64,000 nt of DNA from Polaromonas sp. JS666 (lineage in GTDB: Bacteria; Pseudomonadota; Gammaproteobacteria; Burkholderiales; Burkholderiaceae_C). The translations under genes were made by a program, and so were the position numbers. This document shows, piece after piece, positions 56,297 to 64,000 of the stretch (positions within the stretch are counted from its first letter, which is position 1; the number at the start of each line of letters is the position of its first letter). The DNA lies in the NCBI RefSeq assembly GCF_000013865.1, contig NC_007948.1, positions 1,612,001 through 1,676,000 of the forward strand, in the 5' to 3' direction. The notes beneath the pieces are model-generated. The model had not been told where the DNA came from and did no database searches. It saw nothing but the letters and a program-made list of their open reading frames with translations.

Positions 56297-56370
56297 GCTA
56301 GCGGCTTCCCCGCGCCCAGGCTGAAGCCTAGACTGAATCCGGGGTTCTTCCCCGTCAACAGGAGAACACG

Positions 56371-56634
56371 ATGCAAGTCTATATGGTAGAGCGCTCACTC
56401 AAGGGCATACAGATGAACGATCTTGCTGCCGCGCAGAAGAGGGCGATCAGCACCGGCGTGGAAATGACCCAAGCGGGTATTCCGGTGCGGTATATCCGCA
56501 GTACATTCGCACCCGATAGCGGCCGTTGCATGTGCCTGTTCGAGGCCAACGACGCCGAGCAGGTGAAGAAGCTGAACGAGACGGCGAACATTCCGTTTGA
56601 CAATATTGTTCCGGCGCTTGATTTGACGCCGTAG
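56371..56634 (+). CDS. DUF4242 (SCO4226-like) protein
   Basis: The 87-residue protein matches DUF4242, a ferredoxin-like fold that includes the nickel-binding protein SCO4226: MVERSLKGI at the start, then RYIRSTFAPDSGRCMCLFEA and IPFDNIVPALDL. A good ribosome-binding site (CAGGAG) precedes ATG 56371. It is probably controlled by the divergent LysR protein. Metal binding here is inferred from the family only. Confidence 0.78.
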   Translation: MQVYMVERSLKGIQMNDLAAAQKRAISTGVEMTQAGIPVRYIRSTFAPDSGRCMCLFEANDAEQVKKLNETANIPFDNIVPALDLTP

Positions 56635-56946
56635 CCATCGCGCATCCGGATGCCGCTGCGCTGTGTGGTCGTGTTGCGACGGGCCAGAGGAGTATCTTCC
56701 AATTCAGGTAAGAGCCTGAGAGGCCGGTTTGGGTCGATCATTTTCCGCGTGGTGATCCCGCTGAACGCGCCCGTGAACGGTAAGGCTGAGGCCGAAACCA
56801 CGGGCCTCCAGCGATTGACCTTTGGTTTGCTGGGGGCTGGTCACCGTGGGGTTGCCAGCATTCATCGCTCTGTGTGATGTACAAGGTGCGAGTCAGTAAC
56901 AGCCAGCCCGCAAGGGCATCCTGAAAACGCTCTGTCGCCTGGCGCG
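56635..56946. other. Gene-less stretch with the duplicated tRNA spacer
   Basis: No credible gene is visible. The last third contains the right copy of the 75-bp repeat. After the repeat the sequence runs directly into the end of the binding-protein gene. Confidence 0.5.
56844..56918. repeat. 75-bp direct repeat, right copy
   Basis: It copies the last bases of tRNA-Glu and 61 bases of the spacer that follows (see 50682-50756). It has the same orientation and length, with six differences. No tRNA accompanies it. Confidence 0.85.
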
Positions 56947-58101
56947 TTATTTTTTTAGCGCTCCCTGGCCATTGATGATTGAAAGCTCCACGCCTCCCCA
57001 GCCCTGGCGTTTGACTGGCGTGTATTTGACATAGAGTCCACCCAGATCGAACTCACCCAGGTTCGTCAATGCCGCCAGGACTTTCGCTCGTGTGGGTTGA
57101 CTGCCTGCCCGGTGCACTGCTTCTGCGGCTATCTTGGCGCCCAGGTAGCCCTCAAGGCTGGAGAAGGAGAGTGGCTGTCCTGCCGCATATTTATTCATGT
57201 CCGTCAGGTATTCGTTGATGACGGCCTTGCTTGGAATGAAGGGGTAGGGAACCGCCTGGCTCAACACGATACCCCGCGCCTTGTCTGCGCCAACGGCGTT
57301 GACCAGCGCGTCGTGCAACAGTACAGACAGCCCATAGACCTGGGTAGCGCCACCCGGTGCCTCGCGGAAGGCCCTGATGAATTCAGAGGCGGGTTTGCCG
57401 GCGGCCAGCACCAGGACTGCTTTCGGCTGGGACTTCGACACTGCTGCAACCGCCGCTTTAACGCTGGCGTCAAATGCTGCGGGACTGACATCAATCACTT
57501 GATGGGTAGCGATTTTCAGGCCTTGTGCATTGGCCTGCTGGATTGCCAGTTGGGCCAGGGGCGGTCCAAAAGCAATGTTCATGTTGACGATCGCGACTTC
57601 GTTCTTGTCCCAACTCTTTGCTTCCTTGAGCAAGGCAGTGACTTCGTCCGCGTAACCACTGCGCAGAGGAAATACATTTCCGGCGCTGATCACATGCTTG
57701 TCACCCTGAAGCGGTGTGATCAACGCGATGCCCGCCTTCACGGGCAAATCCTGTTTGGCCATTTCAGCCAGCCCTGCGCTGTTGAGGAAGCCCAGCAGGC
57801 CAACAATGGAGGGGTCGGCAACCAGCTGCTGGGTCAGTTCCAGCATTTTCGGGCCCTGCAGGTCATCGTCAAGCGTCACCAGCTTGAGCTTGTTGCCCGC
57901 GATGCCGCCTTTGGCGTTGACTTTGGCGAAGTAAGTCTGGATGCCAACGGCAAGGCCCTTGGCGTTGGCTGCCGACGCCGGGTTGGTTTGCGATGCAACC
58001 TGCCCAAAAACAATCTCCTGCGCAGCGTGGCCGGCGCTGGAAAAACTGCAGAGTGTGGCGAGAAGAAGCCGGGCGAGGAGAGGCGAGGAGATTTTTTTCA
58101 T
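56947..58101 (-). CDS. Liv-type ABC transporter substrate-binding protein, second copy
   Basis: The 384-residue periplasmic protein has a signal peptide (MKKISSPLLARLLLATLCSF, cleaved near GHA) and the two-lobed type I binding-protein fold seen in LivJ/LivK (LKLVTLDDDLQGPKMLELTQ). It is the last gene of the operon, 59 bases after livF. It differs clearly from the binding protein at 61714-62883, so the operon encodes two proteins that may deliver different ligands to the same permease. Confidence 0.88.
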   Translation of the reverse strand: MKKISSPLLARLLLATLCSFSSAGHAAQEIVFGQVASQTNPASAANAKGLAVGIQTYFAKVNAKGGIAGNKLKLVTLDDDLQGPKMLELTQQLVADPSIVGLLGFLNSAGLAEMAKQDLPVKAGIALITPLQGDKHVISAGNVFPLRSGYADEVTALLKEAKSWDKNEVAIVNMNIAFGPPLAQLAIQQANAQGLKIATHQVIDVSPAAFDASVKAAVAAVSKSQPKAVLVLAAGKPASEFIRAFREAPGGATQVYGLSVLLHDALVNAVGADKARGIVLSQAVPYPFIPSKAVINEYLTDMNKYAAGQPLSFSSLEGYLGAKIAAEAVHRAGSQPTRAKVLAALTNLGEFDLGGLYVKYTPVKRQGWGGVELSIINGQGALKK

Positions 58102-58160
58102 GCCAATGTTTTTTTGAATTCAGGAAAATGGCCAGAGCATGCAAGCGAAGGCTCGCATGC

Positions 58161-58874
58161 TCAAACCCCCAGATACAGCTCAAGCAGTTCAGGCCTGGCG
58201 TGCAGCTCGTCGGAGGAGCCCTCGAACACCACCTGGCCCTTGACCAGGATCACATTGCGGTCGGTGATCTGCGTGACATGCTTCCAGTTCTTGTCCACGA
58301 TGACGCTGGAGATGCCTGTTTCCCGCACGATCTGGCAGATGCGCCAGATGTCCCGGGCAATCAGCGGCGCCAGGCCCTCGGTGGCCTCATCCAGGATCAG
58401 CACATCCGGATTGGTCATCAGCGCCCGGCCAATCGTCAGCATCTGCTGCTCCCCGCCCGACAGCTGCTGGCCGCCATGGCCCAGGCGCTCCTTCAGGCGC
58501 GGAAACGTCTCCAGCACCCGCTCATAGGTCCAGTCGCGCTGGCCCCGCGTGCCCGCGCGCGCCGCCATCTTCAGGTTCTCCACCACACTCAGGTTGCCAA
58601 AGATGCCCCGGCCCTCCGGCACATAGGCCACGCCCAGCCGCGACACCTCATACGGCGCCCGGCCCAGCATCGGCCGGCCCATGATGTCGATCGAGCCCGA
58701 GCGCGGCCTGACCAGCCCCATCAGGCTCTTGAGCAAGGTGCTCTTGCCCATGCCATTGCGCCCCATCAGGCCAATCGTCTCACCGCGCGCCACCCGGAAG
58801 TTGATGCCGCGCAGGATGTGGCTGGCCCCGTAGTAGGTGTGGATCTCTTTCGCATCAATCAACAGATTTGTCAT
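58161..58874 (-). CDS. livF: ABC transporter ATP-binding protein, LivF-like
   Basis: The 237-residue ATPase has Walker A GRNGMGKST, signature LSGGEQQMLTIGRAL and Walker B VLILDEATEGL. I chose ATG 58874 (MTNLLIDAKEIHTYYG) with GGAGA upstream; the longer frame would translate the dispersed repeat between livG and livF. It powers uptake with LivG. Confidence 0.92.
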   Translation of the reverse strand: MTNLLIDAKEIHTYYGASHILRGINFRVARGETIGLMGRNGMGKSTLLKSLMGLVRPRSGSIDIMGRPMLGRAPYEVSRLGVAYVPEGRGIFGNLSVVENLKMAARAGTRGQRDWTYERVLETFPRLKERLGHGGQQLSGGEQQMLTIGRALMTNPDVLILDEATEGLAPLIARDIWRICQIVRETGISSVIVDKNWKHVTQITDRNVILVKGQVVFEGSSDELHARPELLELYLGV

Positions 58875-58885
58875 AAAGTCTCCAG

Positions 58886-58969
58886 CCGGCCGCAGCGCCG
58901 GGCCGCCCCAAGCAAGGCCAGCCCCCTCGGGGGGCAGCGAAGTACACGAAGTGACGAGCGTGGGGGCCA
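58886..58969. repeat. Dispersed repeat between livG and livF
   Basis: GCCGGGCCGCCCCAAGCAAG, a CCCCCTCGGGGGG palindrome and ACACGAAGTGACGAGCGTGG make this a typical first-subtype copy. It fills nearly the whole livG-livF spacer and could affect the relative expression of the two genes through mRNA structure. Confidence 0.85.
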
Positions 58970-58971
58970 TA

Positions 58972-59724
58972 TCATGCGTGTTCCTCCCCCAGGTAGGCCG
59001 CCTGCACCCCGGCATCGGCCCGGATCTGCGCCGGCGTGCCAGTGGCGATCACCTGGCCGTTGACCATCACCGTCAGCTGGTCGGCCAGCGCAAACACCGC
59101 ATCCATGTCATGCTCGACCAGCAAGATGCCGTGCTCTTGTTTCAGCGCCAGCAGCAGCGCCACCATGCGCTCGGCCTCCGCCACGCCCATGCCGGCCAGC
59201 GGCTCGTCCAGCAGCAGCACCTGCGGCTCGGTGGCCAGCGTCATCGCGATCTCCAGCTGGCGCTGCTCGCCGTGGCTGATGGTGCCGGCGATGCTGTGCT
59301 GGCGGCTGTGCAGCCCGGCCAGCGCCAGCGCCCGATCGGCCCGCTCGTTGATGGCCGCAAAACGGCTGGCACGGCTGAGCCAGCGTGCCGCCCGCGGCTG
59401 GCGCGACTGCGCGGCCAGCCGCACGTTCTCCCAGACCGTGAAGGGCAGGAAGATGTTGGTCTTCTGGTAGCTGCGCCCCAGGCCCTTGTTTGAAATCTTC
59501 TCCGGGCTCCAGCCCGTCACGTCGTGCTCGCCCAGCAGGACCGTGCCCGAGGTCGGCGGCAGATCGCCCGACAGCAGGTTGGTCAGCGTCGACTTGCCCG
59601 CGCCATTGGGGCCGATCACCGCATGGATGTGGTTGCGCCAGAGATCGACAGAGACATCGTTGACCGCCGCCAGGCCGCCAAAGCGCTTGGTCAGGTGCTG
59701 CGCCGACAGCAGTAGTTCAGCCAT
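58972..59724 (-). CDS. livG: ABC transporter ATP-binding protein, LivG-like
   Basis: The 250-residue ATPase has Walker A GPNGAGKST, a signature-like ISHGEQRQLEIAM and Walker B VLLLDEPLAGM. ATG 59724 gives MAELLLSAQHLTKRFGG; the start overlaps the livM end by eight bases, so translation is coupled. Confidence 0.92.
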   Translation of the reverse strand: MAELLLSAQHLTKRFGGLAAVNDVSVDLWRNHIHAVIGPNGAGKSTLTNLLSGDLPPTSGTVLLGEHDVTGWSPEKISNKGLGRSYQKTNIFLPFTVWENVRLAAQSRQPRAARWLSRASRFAAINERADRALALAGLHSRQHSIAGTISHGEQRQLEIAMTLATEPQVLLLDEPLAGMGVAEAERMVALLLALKQEHGILLVEHDMDAVFALADQLTVMVNGQVIATGTPAQIRADAGVQAAYLGEEHA

Positions 59725-60823
59725 GGTCCGCTCCCTGTTTCTGGACCAGGACCTGTTTCTGGTCCTGTTTCTGGTCCTGGCTGTCTTTGCTGTCTTGGCT
59801 GTTCCTGGCAAAGCGCTCCACCAGCCCGAGCAGGCCGCGCGGCGCAAATACCACCACCGCCACGATGAACAGACCCATCCACAGCTGCCAGTGCTTGCCC
59901 AGGTTCACGCTGCCGCCCCCCAAGCCTACCACCCCCCCGGCATCGACGGTGGGCAGGTCCTTGAACACATGCAGCAGGTACTCGAAGGCAAAGGCGCCCA
60001 CAATGGCGCCGGCAAAGTTGCCCATGCCGCCCAGGATCACCATCATGATGGCGTGCGCGCTCATGTGAAAGCCCATCAGCTCCGGGTTGATGTAGCCGGT
60101 CTGCGCGCCCCACAGGTAGCCGGCCAGCCCGGCCAGGCTGCCGGCCAGCGTGAAGGCCGCCAGCTTGTAGCCGAAGGTGCCGTAGCCCATGGCCCGCATG
60201 CGGTGCTCGTTGACGCGGATGCCGGCCAGCGCCCGGCCGAACGGGCTCCACAGCAGGCGCCGCAAAAAGGCATAGACCGCCAGCAAGGTGGCCAGCGTGA
60301 AGTAGTACAGCGTGCGCTTGCCGTCCAGATCAAAGGGCGTCCAGCCGAAGAGCTCGGCGCTGGGCTTGAAGTTGATGTACAGCCCGTCCGAGCCGCCCAG
60401 CACCTTGTTGTCAAAGAACAGGTAAAACACCATCTGGGCAAAGGCCATGGTGACCATGATGAAGTAGATGCCGTGGGTGCGCACCACAAAAAAGCCGATC
60501 ACCAGCGCCGCCAGGCCCGAGGCCAGCACGGCCACGGGCAGGGTCCACCACAGGCTGACGGGCTCGCCCTGCGGGGTGAGGAAGGCCAGGGCGTAGCCGG
60601 CAATGCCGAAGAAGGCGGCGTGACCCAGCGAGACCAGGCCGGTCACGCCCTGCAGCAGGTCCAGGCTCATCGCAAAAATTGCCATGATCATCATGCGCGT
60701 GACCATCTGGGTGTAAAAGTCGGTGCCGGCAAAGGGAAAGGCCACGAGGGCGATCAGCCCCAGCACGAGCGCCACCTGCACGCCGCGCGGCAGGACTTCG
60801 AGGTTGGATTTTTGTGCGCTCAT
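59717..60823 (-). CDS. livM: ABC transporter permease, LivM-like
   Basis: The 368-residue permease has about ten hydrophobic segments and the LivM pattern GVTGLVSLGHAAFFGIAGYA and GGMGNFAGAIVGAFAFEYL. The C-terminal tail is a run of Gln, Lys and Asp (QDQKQDQKQ), encoded by short tandem repeats, unusual for the family and probably cytoplasmic. It overlaps livH by four bases. Confidence 0.91.
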   Translation of the reverse strand: MSAQKSNLEVLPRGVQVALVLGLIALVAFPFAGTDFYTQMVTRMMIMAIFAMSLDLLQGVTGLVSLGHAAFFGIAGYALAFLTPQGEPVSLWWTLPVAVLASGLAALVIGFFVVRTHGIYFIMVTMAFAQMVFYLFFDNKVLGGSDGLYINFKPSAELFGWTPFDLDGKRTLYYFTLATLLAVYAFLRRLLWSPFGRALAGIRVNEHRMRAMGYGTFGYKLAAFTLAGSLAGLAGYLWGAQTGYINPELMGFHMSAHAIMMVILGGMGNFAGAIVGAFAFEYLLHVFKDLPTVDAGGVVGLGGGSVNLGKHWQLWMGLFIVAVVVFAPRGLLGLVERFARNSQDSKDSQDQKQDQKQVLVQKQGADHG

Positions 60824-61683
60824 TGCTTGAACAGCCCTTCAGGTTTCCACAGCAGAACGCCGGCCATCAGCATGTAGACCAGCATGCCGGCCACGGAGGG
60901 CAGCAAGACCTTGCCAAAGGTATCGACCAGCCCGACCAGCAGGGCGGCAATCAGGGCGCCGCGCACCGAGCCGATGCCGCCGATCACGACGACGACAAAA
61001 CACATGATGAGCACCTGCGAGCCCATGTTGGGGTAGACGCTGGCGATCGGTGCGGCGATCATGCCGGCGACGGCCGCCAGGCCGACGCCCAGGGCAAACA
61101 CCACGGCATGGATGCGCTTGATGTTGATGCCCAGCGATTCGGCCATCTCGCGGTTGAAGGCGCCGGCGCGTATCTTCATGCCCAGGCGGGTCTTGGAGAT
61201 CAGCCCATACAGGCCCAGCGCCAGCGCGATGCAGACGCCGGCCATGAACAGGCGATACACCGGGTAGGACAGGTTCTCGGTCAGCGGGATGGAGGCGCCG
61301 AGCAGCTCGGGAATGGTCACGCCGTGCACGTCGTCGCCCCACAGGATGGAGCGCAGCTCTTCGAAGATGTAGATCAGCCCGAAGGTCAGCAGCACCTGGT
61401 CGAGGTGGTCGCGCTGATAGAAGTGGCGAAACAGCAGCCATTCGAGTGCCAGGCCAAAGATGACCGAGAGCACGGCGCCCACGACAATGGCCAGCGTCAG
61501 GCTGCCGAACTGGGCGCTGAGCGACCAGGCCAGATAAGCGCCCAGCATGTAAAAGCTGCCGTGCGCCAGGTTGACCACGCCCATGATGCCGAAGATCAGG
61601 GTCAGGCCGGCGGCCAGCATGAACAGCAGCAGCCCGTACTGCACGCTGTTGAGCAGCTGGATGAGGAAGTTGGCTAAATCCAT
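60820..61683 (-). CDS. livH: ABC transporter permease, LivH-like
   Basis: The 287-residue permease has eight hydrophobic segments, a conserved GVVNLAHGSFYMLGAYLA near the N-terminus and GGIGSVRGALIAALLVGL in the last third. It pairs with LivM to form the channel. It lies 30 bases after the livK-like gene. Confidence 0.92.
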   Translation of the reverse strand: MDLANFLIQLLNSVQYGLLLFMLAAGLTLIFGIMGVVNLAHGSFYMLGAYLAWSLSAQFGSLTLAIVVGAVLSVIFGLALEWLLFRHFYQRDHLDQVLLTFGLIYIFEELRSILWGDDVHGVTIPELLGASIPLTENLSYPVYRLFMAGVCIALALGLYGLISKTRLGMKIRAGAFNREMAESLGINIKRIHAVVFALGVGLAAVAGMIAAPIASVYPNMGSQVLIMCFVVVVIGGIGSVRGALIAALLVGLVDTFGKVLLPSVAGMLVYMLMAGVLLWKPEGLFKQ

Positions 61684-61713
61684 AAATCGGTCATGTCAAG
61701 TCGTCATGCCAGA

Positions 61714-62883
61714 TCACAGGCGGCAACCGCGCGCAGGATCCGCCAGCCCCTTGGCGGCGACACTGACCATTTTGTTTTCCTTGTTCTCGACTTTGCGCAG
61801 GTAGATGTCCTGCACCGGGTTGTGCGCCTTTGACAGGGTGAACGCGCCACGCGGGCTGTCGATCTTTGCCTGCTCCATGCCCTTGATGAGCACCTCGCGC
61901 TTGCTGAAGTCGCCGCCAGCGGCTTTCAGTCCGGCCGCCAGCATTTGCGCCGCGTCGTAACCCTGGACCGCGTACACATCGGGCTGCAGCTTGTAGGTCT
62001 TGGCGTAGCTGAGACGGAAGGCGCGGTCTTTCGGCGTGTCGAGGCCATCGGCATAGTGCAGGGTGGTGAGCAGGCCCGTGGCCGCGTCTCCCTGCGCCTC
62101 CAGCGTGCCGTCGGTCAGAAAGCCTGCGCCGTACAGAGGAATCTTGCCCTTGAGGCCGGCGGCGGCATAGTCCTTGACAAACTTGACGGCACCCGCACCC
62201 GCAAAAAACGTGTAGACGGCATCGGGCTTCGCCGCGGCGATTTCGGCCAGCAAGGCCTGGAATTCCACCGTCGGGAAAGGCACGCTCAGCTCCTTGGTGA
62301 CCTTGCCGCCTTTGGCTTCAAAGCCCTCCTTGAAGCCCTTGACCGACTCCTCGCCGGCTGCATACTTCCAGGTGATGGTGACGGCGCTCTTGTGTTTGCG
62401 CTCGGCGGCCACCAGTCCCATGGCGTAGGCCGGTTGCCAGTTGGTGAACGAGGTGCGAAAGATGTTGGGTGCGCACAAAGACCCGGTGATCACGTCTGCC
62501 CCCGCATTCGGAATGATGAGCAGGGTCTTGGTGTCTTTCGCCACCTTGGCCATGCCCATGGCAACGCCGGAGTGCACGGTGCCAATCAACACATCCACCT
62601 TGTCGCGCTGAACCAGCTTGTTGGCGTTTTCGATGCCCTTGGACGGCTCGGACTCATCGTCGACCTTGAAGAACTCGATCTTCTTGCCGGCGAGCGCGCC
62701 ACCCTGTTCCTGCACAAACAGCTTGAAGCCGTTTTCGATGGCCACGCCGAGCTGGGCAAAGGTGCCGGTATAGGGCAGCATCAGGCCGACCTTGATGGTG
62801 TCGCTGCTCTGCGCCTGGGCGACTGAGGCAGCGAGCAAGGCACAGGACAGGGCCAAGAGGGAAGGGGTAGAAAGTTTTTTCAT
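61714..62883 (-). CDS. Liv-type ABC transporter substrate-binding protein
   Basis: The 389-residue periplasmic protein starts at ATG 62883, with a signal peptide (LLALSCALLAASVAQA). It has the type I binding fold (KVGLMLPYTGTFAQLGVAIE and RDKVDVLIGTVHSGVAMGMA). Its position between a benzoate-CoA ligase/hydrolase pair and the permeases suggests it binds an aromatic acid rather than branched-chain amino acids. This is inferred from context. Confidence 0.9.
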   Translation of the reverse strand: MKKLSTPSLLALSCALLAASVAQAQSSDTIKVGLMLPYTGTFAQLGVAIENGFKLFVQEQGGALAGKKIEFFKVDDESEPSKGIENANKLVQRDKVDVLIGTVHSGVAMGMAKVAKDTKTLLIIPNAGADVITGSLCAPNIFRTSFTNWQPAYAMGLVAAERKHKSAVTITWKYAAGEESVKGFKEGFEAKGGKVTKELSVPFPTVEFQALLAEIAAAKPDAVYTFFAGAGAVKFVKDYAAAGLKGKIPLYGAGFLTDGTLEAQGDAATGLLTTLHYADGLDTPKDRAFRLSYAKTYKLQPDVYAVQGYDAAQMLAAGLKAAGGDFSKREVLIKGMEQAKIDSPRGAFTLSKAHNPVQDIYLRKVENKENKMVSVAAKGLADPARGCRL

Positions 62884-62977
62884 TGGTATGTCTCCGTTGG
62901 ATTGGGCGAATAAGGGGCAAATACAGGGGGCAAGCAAGGGGCGAACGAGGAATGCGGAAAATGCGGGGAATTCGGGT

Positions 62978-63820
62978 CTACGCCGCAGAGGCGGCAACGC
63001 AGGGGTGTTGATCGATGAATTCCGTGACGGCGCGGATCAATGCTGCAGGCTGGTCGCGATGGGGCGAGTGCCCGCATTGCGCGAGTTCGAGCAGCTGCGT
63101 TTGTGGCAGACGGCGGGCAATGCCGTGGATATGTTCCAGCGTGCCGTATTCGTCGTCCACCCCTTGCACGGCAAGAATCGGGCAGGTGATGGAAGTCAGC
63201 TCGGCCTCGATGGTCCAGTTGGGAAAGCTGGGGTCCAGCCAGATGTCGTTCCACCCTTTGAAGGCGGAATCAACATCGTCGTGGTAGCGCGCCAGTTTCT
63301 CTTTGAGGCCAGTCGTGGCATAGGCTTCGCGGGCGATGCGGATGCTTGCCAGGCCATACTCTTCAACCATCAGGTGGGGAGCGACAACCACCAGGCCCGC
63401 TACCGAGTCTGGAAAGCGCGATGCGTACAGCAATGCAATGGAGCCGCCATCGCTGTGGCCCAGCAGCCAGGGTTTCTCCCTGACGTTCAGTGCTTCCAGC
63501 AGGGCGGGCAGAACCTCGTGTGCCTGTGCGTGCATGAAGTCGGCGTTCCAGCGCTCAGCGGCTGCGCGCGGCGTCGAGCGTCCATAGCCGGGGCGCGAAT
63601 ACACCAGGCCGCGAACATCGGCCGCATCACACAGCGCCTGCGGGAAGTCCTTCCACATGGCCACCGATCCCAGCCCTTCGTGCAAGAACACGATCAGGGG
63701 GCGATCCTGCTTCTCTGCGTTGACCCATTGATGCTCGATACGCACCGGCCGACCTGCCCAGTCGATGTCGACGAATTCGGTGGCGCTCATGGTTGTTTGA
63801 AGTGGCTGCGCTGCACTCAT
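62978..63820 (-). CDS. Alpha/beta hydrolase of a benzoate-CoA pathway cluster
   Basis: The 280-residue hydrolase has LHEGLGSVAMW (oxyanion), nucleophile GHSDGGS and catalytic His in CGHSPHRDQP. It overlaps the upstream ligase stop by ATGA, so the two are coupled. In aerobic benzoyl-CoA (box) clusters such a hydrolase often accompanies the ligase; it may act as a thioesterase or ring-fission product hydrolase, which the sequence does not settle. Confidence 0.85.
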   Translation of the reverse strand: MSAAQPLQTTMSATEFVDIDWAGRPVRIEHQWVNAEKQDRPLIVFLHEGLGSVAMWKDFPQALCDAADVRGLVYSRPGYGRSTPRAAAERWNADFMHAQAHEVLPALLEALNVREKPWLLGHSDGGSIALLYASRFPDSVAGLVVVAPHLMVEEYGLASIRIAREAYATTGLKEKLARYHDDVDSAFKGWNDIWLDPSFPNWTIEAELTSITCPILAVQGVDDEYGTLEHIHGIARRLPQTQLLELAQCGHSPHRDQPAALIRAVTEFIDQHPCVAASAA

Positions 63821-64000
63821 GCCTTGCGCTCCAGTTCCCGCAAGCGAAAGCGCTGGATTTTTCCCGTTGCCGTTTTCGGCAGTTCGGTCATGAACTCGAT
63901 GAAACGCGGGTACTTGTAGGGCGCGAGCCGCTCTTTCACAAAAGCTTGCAGGGTGGCCTCGTCGACCTGATGGCCTGGTTTGACCACGACAAAGGCCTTC
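63817..64000 (-). CDS. Benzoate-CoA ligase family protein, C-terminal part (window edge)
   Basis: Only the last 60 codons are in the window. They encode APYKYPRFIEFMTELPKTAT and GKIQRFRLRELE, the C-terminal domain of benzoate-CoA ligases with the catalytic A10 lysine. The protein would activate benzoate or a relative to its CoA thioester. The gene begins outside the window. Confidence 0.82.
   Translation of the reverse strand, partial: KAFVVVKPGHQVDEATLQAFVKERLAPYKYPRFIEFMTELPKTATGKIQRFRLRELERKA

Noticed and set aside
56635..56843. A possible gene before the right 75-bp repeat
   Set aside because: Frames on both strands overlap the DUF4242 gene or lack any motif and ribosome-binding site.

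Overview
The window is GC-rich, gene-dense bacterial DNA. Gene content and order (folC-dedD-cvpA-purF, metZ-gltX, fbp-pepN, prfB with its recoding site, a bktB-type thiolase, a Liv-type ABC operon beside a benzoate-CoA ligase) point to a betaproteobacterium of the Burkholderiales, family Comamonadaceae, with Polaromonas or a close relative most likely. The genus is an inference. A dispersed repeat of about 80-90 bases, ending in a GTGGGGGCC-like motif, supports this family.

Layout. Bases 1-9,160 form an accessory island of toxin-antitoxin and abortive-infection genes: a Fic protein between 44-bp direct repeats, an AbiE pair whose toxin is frameshifted, a hipBA pair, remnants of an RloA/RloB pair, a GSU2403-type nucleotidyltransferase and a YjjJ-type HipA kinase. 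Bases 9,160-13,480 are a scrapyard: IS66 and IS630 remnants, a LacI regulator without a normal start, a patatin fragment, an intact IS6-family element without target duplication, and truncated acyl-CoA dehydrogenase, Bug-type binding protein and acyl-CoA ligase genes. Bases 13,827-19,303 return to metabolism: bktB, panD, bioF, bioB and a cytochrome P450 directly behind bioB. Bases 19,579-23,045 hold an integrase-less cassette array (three attC sites, an Imm50-like and a DUF2082-like gene) next to an IS91-family transposase with a tyrosine recombinase.

From a tRNA-Thr at 23.8 kb to 50.9 kb the sequence looks like core chromosome: gluconeogenesis (fbp), peptidases (pepN, pip), translation (prfB, gltX, tRNA-Ala/Glu/Asp), envelope (murB, plsY, OmpA-type and glycine-zipper proteins), arginine (argG), folate (folC), purine (purF) and methionine (metZ) synthesis. 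Bases 50.9-56.9 kb are a second accessory segment behind tRNA-Asp. It has an integrase remnant, a propeller protein, a copper-ATPase fragment, an exported creatininase-family protein, a YncE-type propeller protein, and a LysR regulator divergent from a small DUF4242 protein; a 75-bp duplication of tRNA-Glu spacer DNA brackets it. Bases 56.9-64 kb encode, on the minus strand, a benzoate-CoA ligase (cut by the window edge), an alpha/beta hydrolase and a complete Liv-type ABC importer with two binding proteins, most simply read as aromatic-acid uptake and activation.

The most unusual signal is the dispersed repeat. It sits in frame inside folC (two tandem copies) and inside an alpha/beta hydrolase gene, and it supplies the likely start codon of a retropepsin-like protease gene and of ybaK. 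It therefore contributes to proteins as well as to spacers.
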